DNA from: Deinococcus sp. YIM 134068
Lineage (GTDB): Bacteria > Deinococcota > Deinococci > Deinococcales > Deinococcaceae
Length of the DNA stretch: 64,000 nucleotides
Reading direction: 5' to 3'
Assembly (NCBI RefSeq): GCF_036543075.1
Contig: NZ_JAZHPF010000003.1
Location: forward strand, 186,001-250,000
Shown here: in pieces, positions 37,182 to 48,743 of the stretch
Position numbering within the stretch: the stretch's first letter is position 1
Layout: every line of letters starts with the position of its first letter
Notes under the pieces: model-generated
The model's input: the letters and a program-made list of their open reading frames with translations, nothing else
Database searches by the model: none
What the model was told of the DNA's origin: nothing
Made by a program: the position numbers and the translations under genes

Positions 37182-38248
37182 TACGAGCCTCTCTCCAGCA
37201 ACATCGCGTCTCCCAGCGAATAGAAGCGGTAGCCCCCCGCGAGCGCCGCGTCGTAGGCCGCCCTGATTCTCTCCTCGCCCGCGAAGGCCGCGACGAGGAG
37301 AAGCAACGTCGAGCCGGGCAGATGCAGGTTGGTGATGAGAAGATCAGGCACCCGCACGGGCGTTCCCGGTGTGATGAAGATGCGGGTGTCGCCCTCGCCC
37401 GCCTGCACGGTCCCGTCCTCGTTCGCGCTGCTCTCCAACGCCCGGACGGTCGTGGTCCCGACGGCGACGATGCGGCGGCCCTCCGCCTTCGCCGTGTTGA
37501 TCGCCCGCGCCGTCGCCCCCCCGATGGCGTAGCGTTCGGCGTGCATCACATGGTCGGCGACGCTCCCGGAGATAGGGCGGAAGGTCCCCGCCCCGACGTG
37601 CAGGGTGAGGGTGTGGCGCTCCACGCCCAGCGCGTCCAACCGTCCTAGAAGTTCCGGCGTGAAGTGCAGCCCCGCCGTGGGAGCCGCCACGCTGCCGGGG
37701 TCGCGGGCGTAGACCGTCTGATACCGCTCGCGCCACCGCTCGTCGCTGTCGCCCGCGTCAATGTACGGCGGAAGCGGCAACCGCCCGATCTCGTCCAGGT
37801 GCGGCTTGAGGTCATGGTCGAAGCGGAGCAGTCGGGCACCGTCTTCGAGAACGCCGACAACTTCCGCGCGATGATCGCCCAACCACAACTCCTTCCCCGC
37901 CCGTTTCGCTGGCTTGAGGTAAGCCGACCAGACGTTCGCCTCCTCCTCTCGCAGCAGCAGGACTTCGACCTGACCGCCGCCGCTGTGCTTACCGTTTGGA
38001 GCGCTCACGACGGGCTTGCGGGCCATGACGCGGGCGGGAATCACCCGGCTCTCGTTGAAGACGAGCACGTCGCCGGGGCGCAGGAGGTCCGGCAGGTCAC
38101 GGAAGACGCAGTGTTCGATGCGCTCTCCCACGACCATCAACCGGGACGAGTCGCGGGGTTCGGCCCCAGTCTGGGCAATCCGCTGCTGCGGCAGCTCGAA
38201 GGCGAGGCGGGCCAGCACGGCGTCCGGGTCGGGTCGGGGCGGCGTCAT
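37181..38248 (-). CDS. queA: S-adenosylmethionine:tRNA ribosyltransferase-isomerase QueA
   Basis: A 355-residue enzyme of queuosine biosynthesis. It transfers and isomerises the ribosyl part of SAM onto preQ1 in tRNA. Family motifs: FELPQQRIAQTGAEPRDSSRLMVV, GDVLVFNESRVIPARVMARK, YQTVYARDPGSVAAPTAGLHFTPELL and LHLPGSTLLLLVAAFAGEE. It lies 10 bp downstream of the NYN gene and is probably co-transcribed with it. Both tRNA-modification and RNA-processing links make this a sensible pair. Confidence 0.97.
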   Translation of the reverse strand: MTPPRPDPDAVLARLAFELPQQRIAQTGAEPRDSSRLMVVGERIEHCVFRDLPDLLRPGDVLVFNESRVIPARVMARKPVVSAPNGKHSGGGQVEVLLLREEEANVWSAYLKPAKRAGKELWLGDHRAEVVGVLEDGARLLRFDHDLKPHLDEIGRLPLPPYIDAGDSDERWRERYQTVYARDPGSVAAPTAGLHFTPELLGRLDALGVERHTLTLHVGAGTFRPISGSVADHVMHAERYAIGGATARAINTAKAEGRRIVAVGTTTVRALESSANEDGTVQAGEGDTRIFITPGTPVRVPDLLITNLHLPGSTLLLLVAAFAGEERIRAAYDAALAGGYRFYSLGDAMLLERGS

Positions 38249-38258
38249 CGGGTGGGGG

Positions 38259-38804
<546 letters not shown>

Positions 38805-38872
38805 GGGGCTTCTCCTGTTGCGGGGGCAGAAAGGGACGGGACGAAAGGCGGGCCTGCTCAAAAGACGCGGGC

Positions 38873-38878
38873 AGTGTA
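38873..38878 (-). promoter_or_regulatory. Candidate -10 box TACACT for NYN-queA operon
   Basis: TACACT on the minus strand, about 69 nt before the NYN start, followed by a leader with a good Shine-Dalgarno. No clear -35 box. Confidence 0.45.
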
Positions 38879-38919
38879 GCAGGCCCCCTCTTCCCCGCAC
38901 TCCGCACCCCCGGCACGGG

Positions 38920-38925
38920 TAATGT
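38920..38925 (+). promoter_or_regulatory. Leaderless -10 box TAATGT for aminotransferase gene
   Basis: TAATGT, then 7 nt (GGGGGAC), then the ATG at 38933. Confidence 0.65.
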
Positions 38926-38932
38926 GGGGGAC

Positions 38933-40213
<1,281 letters not shown>

Positions 40214-40246
40214 CTCCAACTCGCCCTCCCGCGACTGAGCGACCAC

Positions 40247-40415
40247 ACGAGGACGTGAGGCTATTTCTGTTGCCCCTCCCCCTTGAACACTTGTTGTGAA
40301 CGAGGAGATGAACGTGTCGGATGTGCTCTGTTCTCCCTCCCTCCTTGTGGGGGAGGGCCGGGGAGGGGGGTGACGAGCACCGCTCGTCCTCCTCCCAGAC
40401 GGCGGAAACGCTTCC
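40247..40415 (+). repeat. Intergenic C/G hairpin element, family A copy 9 (longest form)
   Basis: Left end: GGACGTGAGGCTATTTCTGT then TGCCCCTCCCCCTTGAACAC. Core: CTCCCTCCCTCCTTGTGGGG, GAGGGCCGGGGAGGGGGGTG. Right end: ACGAGCACCGCTCGTCCTCC and CCAGACGGCGGAAACGCTTC. Together with copy 6 it defines the full element. The gap 40214-40587 holds nothing else besides the motif at 40496. Confidence 0.8.
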
Positions 40416-40495
40416 TTCGTTCAATCTGTCATCTATTCCCAACGTTCGTGAGAGAGGGCATCCTGACGCCTCCGCCGCCCTATTCCCGCCTCCTC

Positions 40496-40516
40496 CCCAA
40501 ATCGTTCACACCGATT
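40496..40516 (+). promoter_or_regulatory. Candidate MarR operator upstream of the regulator gene
   Basis: CCCAAATCGTTCA (40496-40508), exact match with 41104-41116. It extends to the inverted repeat AATCG-TTCACAC-CGATT (40500-40516). It lies about 75 bp before the MarR gene. Confidence 0.5.
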
Positions 40517-40587
40517 GACTGGACGGCGGACCCCATCCCCGCCTACATCTGCTTGCTTTCCCCCGCCCATGAGCCGACGATGTGTCC

Positions 40588-41082
40588 ATGCCCACCCGTT
40601 ACTCCGGCTCGGTGGAGGAGCGCACCGCGCTGGACGCCTACATCAAGCTGTGGCGCGCGGCCCACGCCGTCGAGGTGGCCGCCAACCGCCACCTGGGCGA
40701 CCACGGCCTGACGACAAGCCAGTTCGGGGTGATCGAGGCGCTCTACCACCTGGGGCCGCTCAGCCAGCGTCAGCTCGCCGACAAAATCTTGCGTTCCAGC
40801 GGCAACCTCACGATGGTCATCGACAATCTGGAGCGCGACGGTCTGGTCAGGCGCGAGCGTGACGCGCAGGACCGCCGGGTGGTGAACGTCTTTCTCACCG
40901 AGGCGGGCGAGGCCCTCGTCTCGCGCGTGCTGCCCACCCACGTGCGCGGCATCCGCGAGGTCTTCGGCGTCCTCGACCCGGCGGAGGTGGCCCAACTCGC
41001 CGCGCTGGCCCGCAAGCTCGGGCTGGGGCTGCGGGAAGTGGAGCGGACGCCCACGCGGGGCCGGGTGCGTCAGGGCGATTGA
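40588..41082 (+). CDS. MarR family transcriptional regulator (MhqR-like)
   Basis: A 164-residue winged-helix repressor. ATG 40588 is used; GTG 40582 is in frame. It has the MarR core LTTSQFGVIEALYHLGPLSQRQLADKILRSSGNLTMVIDNLERDGLVRRERDAQDRRVVNVFLTEAG. The helix pattern and neighbour suggest an MhqR-type sensor of quinones or other electrophiles. No obvious cysteine sensor is present, so a ligand is more likely than thiol oxidation. It lies 55 bp before the dioxygenase-esterase gene, whose promoter shares a 13-bp word with its own. Confidence 0.88.
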   Translation: MPTRYSGSVEERTALDAYIKLWRAAHAVEVAANRHLGDHGLTTSQFGVIEALYHLGPLSQRQLADKILRSSGNLTMVIDNLERDGLVRRERDAQDRRVVNVFLTEAGEALVSRVLPTHVRGIREVFGVLDPAEVAQLAALARKLGLGLREVERTPTRGRVRQGD

Positions 41083-41103
41083 GCAGGTCTGGTCCACCTC
41101 ACA

Positions 41104-41131
41104 CCCAAATCGTTCAACGTCAATCTAAATT
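41104..41131 (+). promoter_or_regulatory. Promoter and candidate MarR operator of the fusion-enzyme gene
   Basis: CCCAAATCGTTCA (41104-41116) is identical to the upstream site. TAAATT (41126-41131) is the -10 box, 6 nt before the ATG at 41138, giving a leaderless start. A repressor bound at the shared word would cover the promoter. Confidence 0.55.
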
Positions 41132-41137
41132 AGGGTC

Positions 41138-42790
<1,653 letters not shown>

Positions 42791-42804
42791 GTGGATCAAA
42801 AGGG

Positions 42805-42848
42805 AAGTGCGCCCCTTCGTATCGATCTCGAAGAGGGGCGCTTTGTTT
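42805..42848. terminator. Bidirectional terminator between fusion enzyme and SDR genes
   Basis: AAGTGCGCCCCTTCG (42805-42819) faces CGAAGAGGGGCGCTTT (42829-42844), with a T-rich tail on the plus strand (CTTTGTTTG). Confidence 0.8.
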
Positions 42849-42849
42849 G

Positions 42850-42879
42850 CTGGCGGCTGGCGGCTGGAAGCTGGCCGCC
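42850..42879 (-). repeat. Stuttered CTGGCGG array
   Basis: CTGGCGGCTGGCGGCTGG and AAGCTGGCCGCC next to a terminator, a relative of the GTCGCCAGT arrays. Confidence 0.55.
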
Positions 42880-43617
42880 CTACTTCTGCGGCGGCTTGCT
42901 CGGACGCACCTCGATCCGGCTCGGCAGCGTCCGCGCGGGCATGTTCAGCAGGTCCACGGTGAGCTGCGCGATGTCCTCCGGCTGAATCTTCCAGGCGTCG
43001 GCCTCGCTTGGCGTGTGTCCGGCGAAGTGGGTGGCGACGCTGCCCGGCATGATCTGTGTCACCTTGATGTCGTGCTGGCGCAGGTCGAGGGTCAGCACCT
43101 CGGACAGCCCGTTGAGGCCGAACTTGCTCGCGTTGTACGCGCCGCCGCCCGCAAACGGGTTGCGTCCGGCGAGGCTGGAGAGGGTGAAGATGTACCCGCC
43201 GCGCCGCTTGAGCGCCGGAATGGCCGCCTTCACCGTATAGAACGCGCCGCTGAGGTTGGTGTCGATGACCTCGCGCCACTGCTCCACGCTCAGGTCGGCG
43301 ACGTTGGCGAAGTTGCCGACGCCCGCGTTCACGAACAGCACGTCCAGCCCGCCGAAGGCCGCGACGTGGGCCTCCACCTCGCGCACCAATGCCTCCGGGT
43401 CGCGCACGTCGCAGACCACGCCTCTCGCCTGACCCACGATCCCCTGAGCGGCGGTCTCCACCTCGTCCGCGTGGCGGCTGGTGAGCGTGACCGCGTACCC
43501 CGCCTCCGACAAGGCCCGCGCCACCGCGAGGCCGATGCCCTTGCTCGCGCCGGTCACGAAGGCACTCTTCGTCGCCTGCCCGCCCTGCCCACTGCCCTGC
43601 CCGCCGCCCTGTGTCAT
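42880..43617 (-). CDS. SDR family oxidoreductase
   Basis: A 245-residue short-chain dehydrogenase. NAD(P) motif TGASKGIG (22-29), NAGVGNFANVADL, and the active site S148, Y161, K165 (YNASK). The N-terminal GGGQGSGQGGQ tract is an unusual, flexible addition. It probably reduces a carbonyl; the substrate is unknown. It has a leaderless promoter. It is convergent with the fusion-enzyme gene. Confidence 0.88.
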   Translation of the reverse strand: MTQGGGQGSGQGGQATKSAFVTGASKGIGLAVARALSEAGYAVTLTSRHADEVETAAQGIVGQARGVVCDVRDPEALVREVEAHVAAFGGLDVLFVNAGVGNFANVADLSVEQWREVIDTNLSGAFYTVKAAIPALKRRGGYIFTLSSLAGRNPFAGGGAYNASKFGLNGLSEVLTLDLRQHDIKVTQIMPGSVATHFAGHTPSEADAWKIQPEDIAQLTVDLLNMPARTLPSRIEVRPSKPPQK

Positions 43618-43623
43618 CCGCGA

Positions 43624-43629
43624 ACCGTA
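43624..43629 (-). promoter_or_regulatory. Leaderless -10 box TACGGT for SDR gene
   Basis: TACGGT on the minus strand, 6 nt (TCGCGG), then the ATG at 43617. Confidence 0.55.
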
Positions 43630-43669
43630 ACACGCCCCGGCGGCCAGGCCGGGGCGGGTGAAGGGGCGC

Positions 43670-43906
43670 TCAAGAATTCAGGAACGGCTGCGCTTCGGGG
43701 TCGTTCGAGTGGCGGCGCACCGAGTCGGTCGCCACGACGATGGCCTCAACCATTGCCGTCAACAACGTCACCCCGGCGGCCAAGCCGGTGCCCAACCCCA
43801 GCACCAGGGCCACGGCCCCCAGCAGCAGCGCCACGATCATGATTCCGAGTAAACGTTTCCGTACGCTGATAAAAGCGCAGTACCTTAAATGGTCCGTTCT
43901 GTTCAT
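43670..43906 (-). CDS. Small two-helix membrane protein
   Basis: A 78-residue protein. The start at 43906 (MNRTDHLRYCAFISVRKRLLG) has GGGAGA 5 nt upstream. A long hydrophobic stretch (IMIVALLLGAVALVLGLGTGLAAGVTLLTAMVEAIVVA) forms two transmembrane helices joined by a glycine turn. The ends are charged (SVRRHSNDPEAQPF). No family recognised. It is less G+C-rich at its start than its neighbours. Confidence 0.7.
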   Translation of the reverse strand: MNRTDHLRYCAFISVRKRLLGIMIVALLLGAVALVLGLGTGLAAGVTLLTAMVEAIVVATDSVRRHSNDPEAQPFLNS

Positions 43907-43985
43907 GAGGGTCTCCCAGGCATCTCTTCCCATTGTGGGGAAAAAGTGTGAGAAATTCCTCATCTCGTCTATCCCGGAGCACGCA

Positions 43986-44037
43986 GGGCGGGGGCGGGCA
44001 CACCTTCCCTCCTCCGGCGTGTGCCCGCCCCCCGCCC
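43986..44037 (-). terminator. Strong G/C stem-loop after the 44049 gene
   Basis: GGGCGGGGGCGGGCACAC (43986-44003) faces GTGTGCCCGCCCCCCGCCC (44019-44037), with one bulge and a 15-nt loop. It starts 12 nt after the stop of the minus-strand gene. No T-run follows. Confidence 0.6.
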
Positions 44038-44048
44038 CATCGCCAGGC

Positions 44049-44522
44049 TCAGGGCAGACGCTTGGCGAGTTCGTTGTAGACGTAGTTGGCGGCCTGGGCC
44101 TGCTGCTGCCAGAGGGTGAGGAGGCCGAAGGTCTCGTTCAGGGAGACGCGCCCGCCGTCCGGCAGGTCGAAGTCAAGGCGGGCGTTGAGCTTGGCCCAGG
44201 GCACGAGCGCGTTCGGCGCGACGAGAACGGGCGTGACCCGGATGGTCTCCGGTGCCGCCTCACCCGTGACGATGATCGCCCTGGGATAGCGCCGCTTGAT
44301 CGCGCCCGCCGAATCCCGCCGCATGGCACTCACGATGCCGGTCCACTGCTCGCCGCTCAGCAACTTCGGGTTGCCCTCGATGCGCGGGTCGAGAATCAGG
44401 TACCGGGCGCGGCTGAGCTGATCGGCATTCCAAGCGGTGGAGGGCGCGGCAGCCCACGCGGGCGCGGTGGTCAGGCCGAGGAGGACGGTGACAGTCAGGG
44501 CAGGGGTCCGGCAAAGAAACAT
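44049..44522 (-). CDS. Secreted hypothetical protein
   Basis: A 157-residue protein. The start at 44522 gives MFLCRTPALTVTVLLGLTTAPAWAAAP, a signal peptide with AWA-A cleavage. The mature part (LSRARYLILDPRIEGNPKLLSGEQWTGIVSAMRRDSAGAIKRRYPRAIIV) resembles no family I know. Likely periplasmic. No Shine-Dalgarno before this ATG; an earlier start (44609) would hide the signal peptide. Confidence 0.72.
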   Translation of the reverse strand: MFLCRTPALTVTVLLGLTTAPAWAAAPSTAWNADQLSRARYLILDPRIEGNPKLLSGEQWTGIVSAMRRDSAGAIKRRYPRAIIVTGEAAPETIRVTPVLVAPNALVPWAKLNARLDFDLPDGGRVSLNETFGLLTLWQQQAQAANYVYNELAKRLP

Positions 44523-44721
44523 GCGCCACAGTCCACCACACCTTCCCTGATGAACCGTGAATCCGGCGTGAGGGACGGCCCGGCGTGAGGGGCCGGTCAG
44601 GCGCGTCATCTAGAGCAATAGGGACGAGTTCCGCGAATGTGAATGCCCCGCAAGGAGGATGGGGGATCGTTCGCGGCAGCTGGGCGGGCGTTAGGTCCCC
44701 CTCTCCCACGAGGGCGGGCAT

Positions 44722-44727
44722 TAGCAT
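44722..44727 (+). promoter_or_regulatory. Leaderless -10 box TAGCAT for mazG operon
   Basis: TAGCAT, then 5 nt (GGGCC), then the ATG at 44733. Slightly shorter than in the other genes. Confidence 0.5.
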
Positions 44728-44732
44728 GGGCC

Positions 44733-45386
44733 ATGCAAGAACTGCTCCACACCCTGCGCCGCCTGCGCGCCCCGGACGGTTGCCCGTGGGACCGCGAACA
44801 GACCCATGAGTCCCTGCGCCCCTACCTGCTGGAGGAGGCCGCCGAGGCGGTAGATGCCGTGGCGGAGGGTGCAGAGGCGCTCGCCGGGGAACTCGGGGAC
44901 GTGCTGCTTCAGGTCGCCTTCCACGCCGTCATCGCCGAGGAGGCGGGCACCTTCACCTATGCGGACGTGGAGCGGCACATCGTCGAGAAACTGGTGCGGC
45001 GTCACCCGCATGTCTTCGGGGAGGTGAAGGTCTCCGGCGCGGGCGAGGTGGTGGCGAACTGGCAGGCGATCAAGGCCGCCGAACGCGGGGGCAGGCCACG
45101 CAGCGCCGCCGAGCGGGTCCCTGCTGCCCTGGGGGCGCTGGCGCGCGAGACGCAGGCGCAGAGGCTCGCCGGCCAGGAGAAGGGGGACCGGGAAGGGGTA
45201 CGCGCGGCCCTGGACGCGGACCCCGACTCGCCGGAGGGCGTTGCGGACGTGCTCGCGGCGGTCATCGCCTGGGCGCGGGGGATGGACGTAAATGCCGAGG
45301 TGACGCTCAGGGAACGGACGCACGCCCTCCTCACGTCCCTGCCCGACCCGGAGGCGTCCCGAACCGAAGCGCAGGCGGGCGCGTGA
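44733..45386 (+). CDS. mazG: Nucleoside triphosphate pyrophosphohydrolase MazG
   Basis: A 217-residue MazG that hydrolyses NTPs and dNTPs to monophosphate and pyrophosphate, cleaning damaged nucleotides. Start at 44733: [28 protein letters not shown], the usual N-terminus. Metal-binding motif [11 protein letters not shown] and [20 protein letters not shown] second, weaker MazG half fills the C-terminus ([18 protein letters not shown]). It overlaps the Nudix gene by 4 bp; both products act on nucleotide-type diphosphates. Confidence 0.95.
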   Translation: MQELLHTLRRLRAPDGCPWDREQTHESLRPYLLEEAAEAVDAVAEGAEALAGELGDVLLQVAFHAVIAEEAGTFTYADVERHIVEKLVRRHPHVFGEVKVSGAGEVVANWQAIKAAERGGRPRSAAERVPAALGALARETQAQRLAGQEKGDREGVRAALDADPDSPEGVADVLAAVIAWARGMDVNAEVTLRERTHALLTSLPDPEASRTEAQAGA

Positions 45387-45976
45387 TTCAGCCCGGCGGG
45401 GCACCCGATCCCCTGGACGACGCGCAGGCCGACCCGTGGGCCGTGTGGGTGGGGGAGCGCACCCGCGCCCTGCTGGACCTGCCCGAGTACCGCCGCGCCG
45501 CCGTCCTCGTCGCCCTGACCCGCGAGGCCGACCCGCGCGTGCTCCTCACCGTGCGCTCGGCGGACCTGCCGACCCACCGGGGGCAGATCAGCTTCCCCGG
45601 CGGCAGCCTGGAGCCGGGCGAGACGCCAGCGCAGGGGGCCTTGCGCGAGGCGCAGGAGGAGGTGGGCCTCGACCCCGCCTCCGTCGCCGTGCTGGGCGAG
45701 CTGGACGACGTGTTCACTCCCATCGGCTTCCACGTCACACCCGTCCTCGCCCGCGTGCCCGCCGAGCCGCGCCTGACCCTCACTGCCGAGGTCGCCCAGA
45801 TCATCATGCCGACGTTGGGTGAGTTGCGTGCCCTGCCCGTCACCCGCGAACTTCGCACCCTGCCGGGCGGCGAGCGCGTGCCCCTGTACCGCTACCCCTG
45901 GCGCAGTCACGACATCTGGGGCATGACGGCGCGGGTGTTGCACGATCTGTTGACGCATGGGCCGGTGGGGATGTAG
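45383..45976 (+). CDS. NUDIX hydrolase, CoA pyrophosphatase-like (NudL type)
   Basis: A 197-residue Nudix enzyme. The GTG start at 45383 overlaps the mazG stop (GTGA). The Nudix box is [23 protein letters not shown]. Just before it is [13 protein letters not shown], the NuCoA motif form found in CoA pyrophosphatases. It likely cleaves CoA or acyl-CoA into 3',5'-ADP and phosphopantetheine. It is translationally coupled to mazG in a house-cleaning operon. Confidence 0.92.
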   Translation: MIQPGGAPDPLDDAQADPWAVWVGERTRALLDLPEYRRAAVLVALTREADPRVLLTVRSADLPTHRGQISFPGGSLEPGETPAQGALREAQEEVGLDPASVAVLGELDDVFTPIGFHVTPVLARVPAEPRLTLTAEVAQIIMPTLGELRALPVTRELRTLPGGERVPLYRYPWRSHDIWGMTARVLHDLLTHGPVGM

Positions 45977-45983
45977 GGGAGCG

Positions 45984-46112
45984 GTCAGCCGTCAGCGGTC
46001 AGCTTTCAGCAAAACATTGGGAACAGGTGGGTGGACGAGCTTTCACCCCTTCCTCGGCAAGCAGACGCGAGAGCCTCCACACATCCTGCTGACGGCTGAA
46101 AGCTGAAAGCTC
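45984..46112. repeat. Facing stuttered GTCAGCC arrays after the Nudix gene
   Basis: The left arm (45984-46013) reads GGTCAGCCGTCAGCGGTCAG and CTTTCAGC. The right arm (46087-46112) reads GCTGACGGCTGAAAGCTGAA. A single array GTCAGCCGTCAGCCGTCAGCC also lies at 48655-48680. Confidence 0.65.
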
Positions 46113-46114
46113 CC

Positions 46115-46150
46115 CAAAGAACAACCCCCACCACGCGGGCGGGGGCTGCT
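46115..46150 (-). terminator. Terminator after PEGA-domain gene
   Basis: On the minus strand AGCCCCC faces GGGGGTT, then GTTCTTTGGGG. It lies 15 nt after the PEGA gene stop. Confidence 0.7.
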
Positions 46151-46165
46151 CTCCTTCCTGGTCGC

Positions 46166-47197
46166 TCAGCGGGCGGGGTTGATCGTCACCTGGGCGTCGC
46201 GCTGCACGTTGTAGGTGCTGACGAAGGTGCGGTAGCCGGGGGCGATCAGGACGACCTCGCGGCCACCACGGGCGACCGTGACGTTCAGGGTGCCGCCGCG
46301 AATGATGCCGACCTCCTGGCCGTCCACGAAGACGCGTGCTCCCTCCACGCGGCTGCGGATGGCGAGGGTGTACTGGCCGCTCGCCACGACGGGCGCGGGG
46401 GTGGTCGCCACGGTCTGCGCGAACTCCACGTTCAGGTTGGTGGTGCTGCCCGCGCGCACGGCGACGGTCGTGGTGTAGTCGCGGAAGCCGGGGGCCTGCA
46501 CGCGCACCGGGTACGAGCCGGGCTGGAGGCCGCTGAAGGTGGTGTTCGCGCTGCCCAGGCGGCGACCGTTGAGGATCACGGTGGCGTTGGGGACGTTGGT
46601 GCCCACGAACAGGTTGCCCGTCTGCACCGGGGTCTGCGCCACGACGGAGAAGAACGCGGTGTCGCTGATCCAGCTATTTTGCGGCAGGGGATTCACGACG
46701 ATGCTCAGGGCCTGCGCGAGCTGCTGCTGGCCGCGCGGGGTCACGGTGGCGAAGCTGTCCTGCCCGGTCTTGAAGGCGCTGATCTGGTCGAGGTTGAGCT
46801 GCGTCAGGCTGGCGAGCGCGAGCACCTTGTTCAGCCCCACGTCCTCGCCCACCGTGAAGGTGAAGTTGGCCCCGGTCGCCGGGAAGGTGGTGGTGGTGTT
46901 CGCCTTGACGAAGTTGCCCTCGTTCAGGCGGTTGGGCAGAATCTGCGTGACCTCGCCGTTGGCATCCACGTTGAACAGGTACACGTAGGCGTCACGGTTG
47001 ACGGACGTGGAGAGGCGGATGTTCTCGCCCACGCGGTAGGTGGGGTTGGAGCTGCCGCTCTGGTCCTTGTCCACCCGCACGCTCACGCTCAGGTCGGGCT
47101 GCACGGGGTTGACGATGATGCTCTGCGCGCTGATCCGGGGAGCTGCCACCGCCGTACCGAGCAGCATCGCGGCGGGAATCATCAGAAGCTTGTTCAT
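46166..47197 (-). CDS. Secreted DUF4384/PEGA domain protein
   Basis: A 343-residue envelope protein. The start at 47197 has GGAGGTACC upstream and gives signal peptide [19 protein letters not shown]. The N-terminal domain (about 35-185: [37 protein letters not shown]) is DUF4384. Two PEGA repeats follow ([47 protein letters not shown] and [22 protein letters not shown]..). These are usual in S-layer-rich envelopes of Deinococcus and bind cell-wall components. Its promoter has a palindrome in the spacer. Confidence 0.88.
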   Translation of the reverse strand: MNKLLMIPAAMLLGTAVAAPRISAQSIIVNPVQPDLSVSVRVDKDQSGSSNPTYRVGENIRLSTSVNRDAYVYLFNVDANGEVTQILPNRLNEGNFVKANTTTTFPATGANFTFTVGEDVGLNKVLALASLTQLNLDQISAFKTGQDSFATVTPRGQQQLAQALSIVVNPLPQNSWISDTAFFSVVAQTPVQTGNLFVGTNVPNATVILNGRRLGSANTTFSGLQPGSYPVRVQAPGFRDYTTTVAVRAGSTTNLNVEFAQTVATTPAPVVASGQYTLAIRSRVEGARVFVDGQEVGIIRGGTLNVTVARGGREVVLIAPGYRTFVSTYNVQRDAQVTINPAR

Positions 47198-47260
47198 GGG
47201 TACCTCCGACACAGAGCCTACGGGCCACCGCTTGACGGGCCATGAGCAGGACCGTTCGGA

Positions 47261-47289
47261 ATGTTAATTGGGCTTCAGCCCACCGTCAG
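47261..47289 (-). promoter_or_regulatory. Promoter of PEGA-domain gene with palindrome in the spacer
   Basis: CTGACG (-35), a 17-nt spacer, and TAACAT (-10), 63 nt before the start codon. The spacer contains the perfect palindrome TGGGCT-TC/GA-AGCCCA, a probable operator. Confidence 0.6.
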
Positions 47290-47452
47290 GAAGGTGATGC
47301 GCGGCTGACACAGTGTTTTTTCGCATAGAAGTTGGGCAGGGATGGACGAGTTCGGGAAGGAGGATTTCACTCTCATCGGCCTTCCCACCAGTTTGAATGA
47401 GACCTGAGACCCGGACCCGTCTCGTTAGCGGCTGGTCGCTGGCCGCCCCGTC

Positions 47453-48625
47453 TCAGCGAATCAGCCGCGCCGGTTCCACGTTCGCCGCCCGCCGCGCCGG
47501 TATGAGGGCGGCGAGGAGGGTGGTCCCCAAGCCCACCGCGTTTACCCACAGCAGATCGCCCACGCGCACCTCCACGGGGAGCGCCGTGATGAAGTACAGG
47601 TCGCCGGGAAGCTGGAAGGGCCGCGCGGTGAAATACGCGCTGATGCCGAGGCCGAGCAGGTTGCCGAGGAGCAGGCCGCCGAGGCCGAGCGCCGCTCCCT
47701 CCAGCAGAAAGGTGCGCGTGATCATCCCGCGCGTGGCCCCGATGGCGCGCAGGATGGCGATCTCCTGCGTCTTCTCGAACACGGCGAGCGTGAGGACGTT
47801 GGCGATCCCGAACGCCGCCACGATCACGATCAGGAACACGACGAAGCCGATCACCCGCTTCTGGAGGGCGAGCTGGTCGAGCAGCGTGCCGTACAGACCC
47901 TGCCACGGAATCGCCGAGTAGGGCCGGGTGCGCGTCAGGCTGTCCCCCACTCCCGGCGCGGCGTCCGGGTCGCGCAGGCGGAGCTGGTAGCCCGTGACGT
48001 TGCGGGTGCCCTGCACGGTCTGGAGAGTGCCGAGGCTGGTGAAGGCGTACCCGGAGTCGATCAGGTAGTTCCCGGTGGTGAAGACGCCCTTCACGCGGAG
48101 GGTCGCCCGGCGCTGGGTGCTGTTCAGCAGGCGCACCTCGTCGCCCGTGAAGGCCCCCACGCTGCGGGCGAGGGCCGCACCGAGCAGCACCTCGCCCTCC
48201 CCCAGCCCGCGCAGGAGCGCCCCCTCCTCCGGCGTGAGTTGCAGCACCCGCGCCGCGTCGGGCGTCACGCCGAAGAGGGTGGTGAAGTCCACCCCGGCCC
48301 GCCGCCCCTCTCCTGCCGGACGGGTGAGCAGGCCCTTGTCGCCCAGGAAGGGGGTGAAGGCCGTCACCTGCGGGTTGGCGCGTATCTCGGCCTCCAGCGC
48401 GGCGTCCCGTGCGGAGGGAGTGAAGGCCGTCAGGCTGAGGTGGGGGCTGGCCCGGAGTGTGGCGTCCACGAGCGCCCGCGTGAAGCCGTTCGTGAGGCTC
48501 AGCGCGGCGATGAGGACCATCACGCCGACCGCGATGCCCAGCACGGTCAGGACGTTCTGGGTGCGCCTGCGGCTGAGGTGGGCGCGGGCCAGGGTCCAGG
48601 CGAGATCGGGGGGAGTGGAGGCCAC
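47453..48625 (-). CDS. FtsX/MacB-type ABC transporter permease
   Basis: A 390-residue permease with N-terminal helix (VLTVLGIAVGVMVLIAALSLTNGF), a large periplasmic domain (about 60-260) and three C-terminal helices (VIGFVVFLIVIVAAFGIANVLTLAVFEKTQEIAILRAIGATRGMI). This is the LolC/MacB class, which moves lipoproteins or other envelope substrates. No ATPase is adjacent; the LolD-type ATPase at 21246 is a possible partner. The start is GTG 48625; TATCCT lies 8 nt upstream. Confidence 0.88.
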   Translation of the reverse strand: MASTPPDLAWTLARAHLSRRRTQNVLTVLGIAVGVMVLIAALSLTNGFTRALVDATLRASPHLSLTAFTPSARDAALEAEIRANPQVTAFTPFLGDKGLLTRPAGEGRRAGVDFTTLFGVTPDAARVLQLTPEEGALLRGLGEGEVLLGAALARSVGAFTGDEVRLLNSTQRRATLRVKGVFTTGNYLIDSGYAFTSLGTLQTVQGTRNVTGYQLRLRDPDAAPGVGDSLTRTRPYSAIPWQGLYGTLLDQLALQKRVIGFVVFLIVIVAAFGIANVLTLAVFEKTQEIAILRAIGATRGMITRTFLLEGAALGLGGLLLGNLLGLGISAYFTARPFQLPGDLYFITALPVEVRVGDLLWVNAVGLGTTLLAALIPARRAANVEPARLIR

Positions 48626-48650
48626 GTCCGGGGAGGATAACAGAGGGCTG

Positions 48651-48680
48651 TGAGCGGTCAGCCGTCAGCCGTCAGCCGTC
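48651..48680 (+). repeat. Stuttered GTCAGCC array
   Basis: Four successive copies of the word: GCGGTCAGCCGTCAGCC and GTCAGCCGTCAAAAAG. It adjoins the terminator of the 3D-domain gene. Confidence 0.65.
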
Positions 48681-48724
48681 AAAAAGAACGAGGCGTGGGC
48701 CGACCCGTCCGGGCTTGCCCACGC
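48681..48724 (-). terminator. Terminator after 3D-domain gene
   Basis: On the minus strand GCGTGGGC (48724-48717) pairs with GCCCACGC (48700-48693), followed by CTCGTTCTTTTTG. Confidence 0.75.
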
Positions 48725-48743
48725 TTACAAGCTCGGCCCGTGT

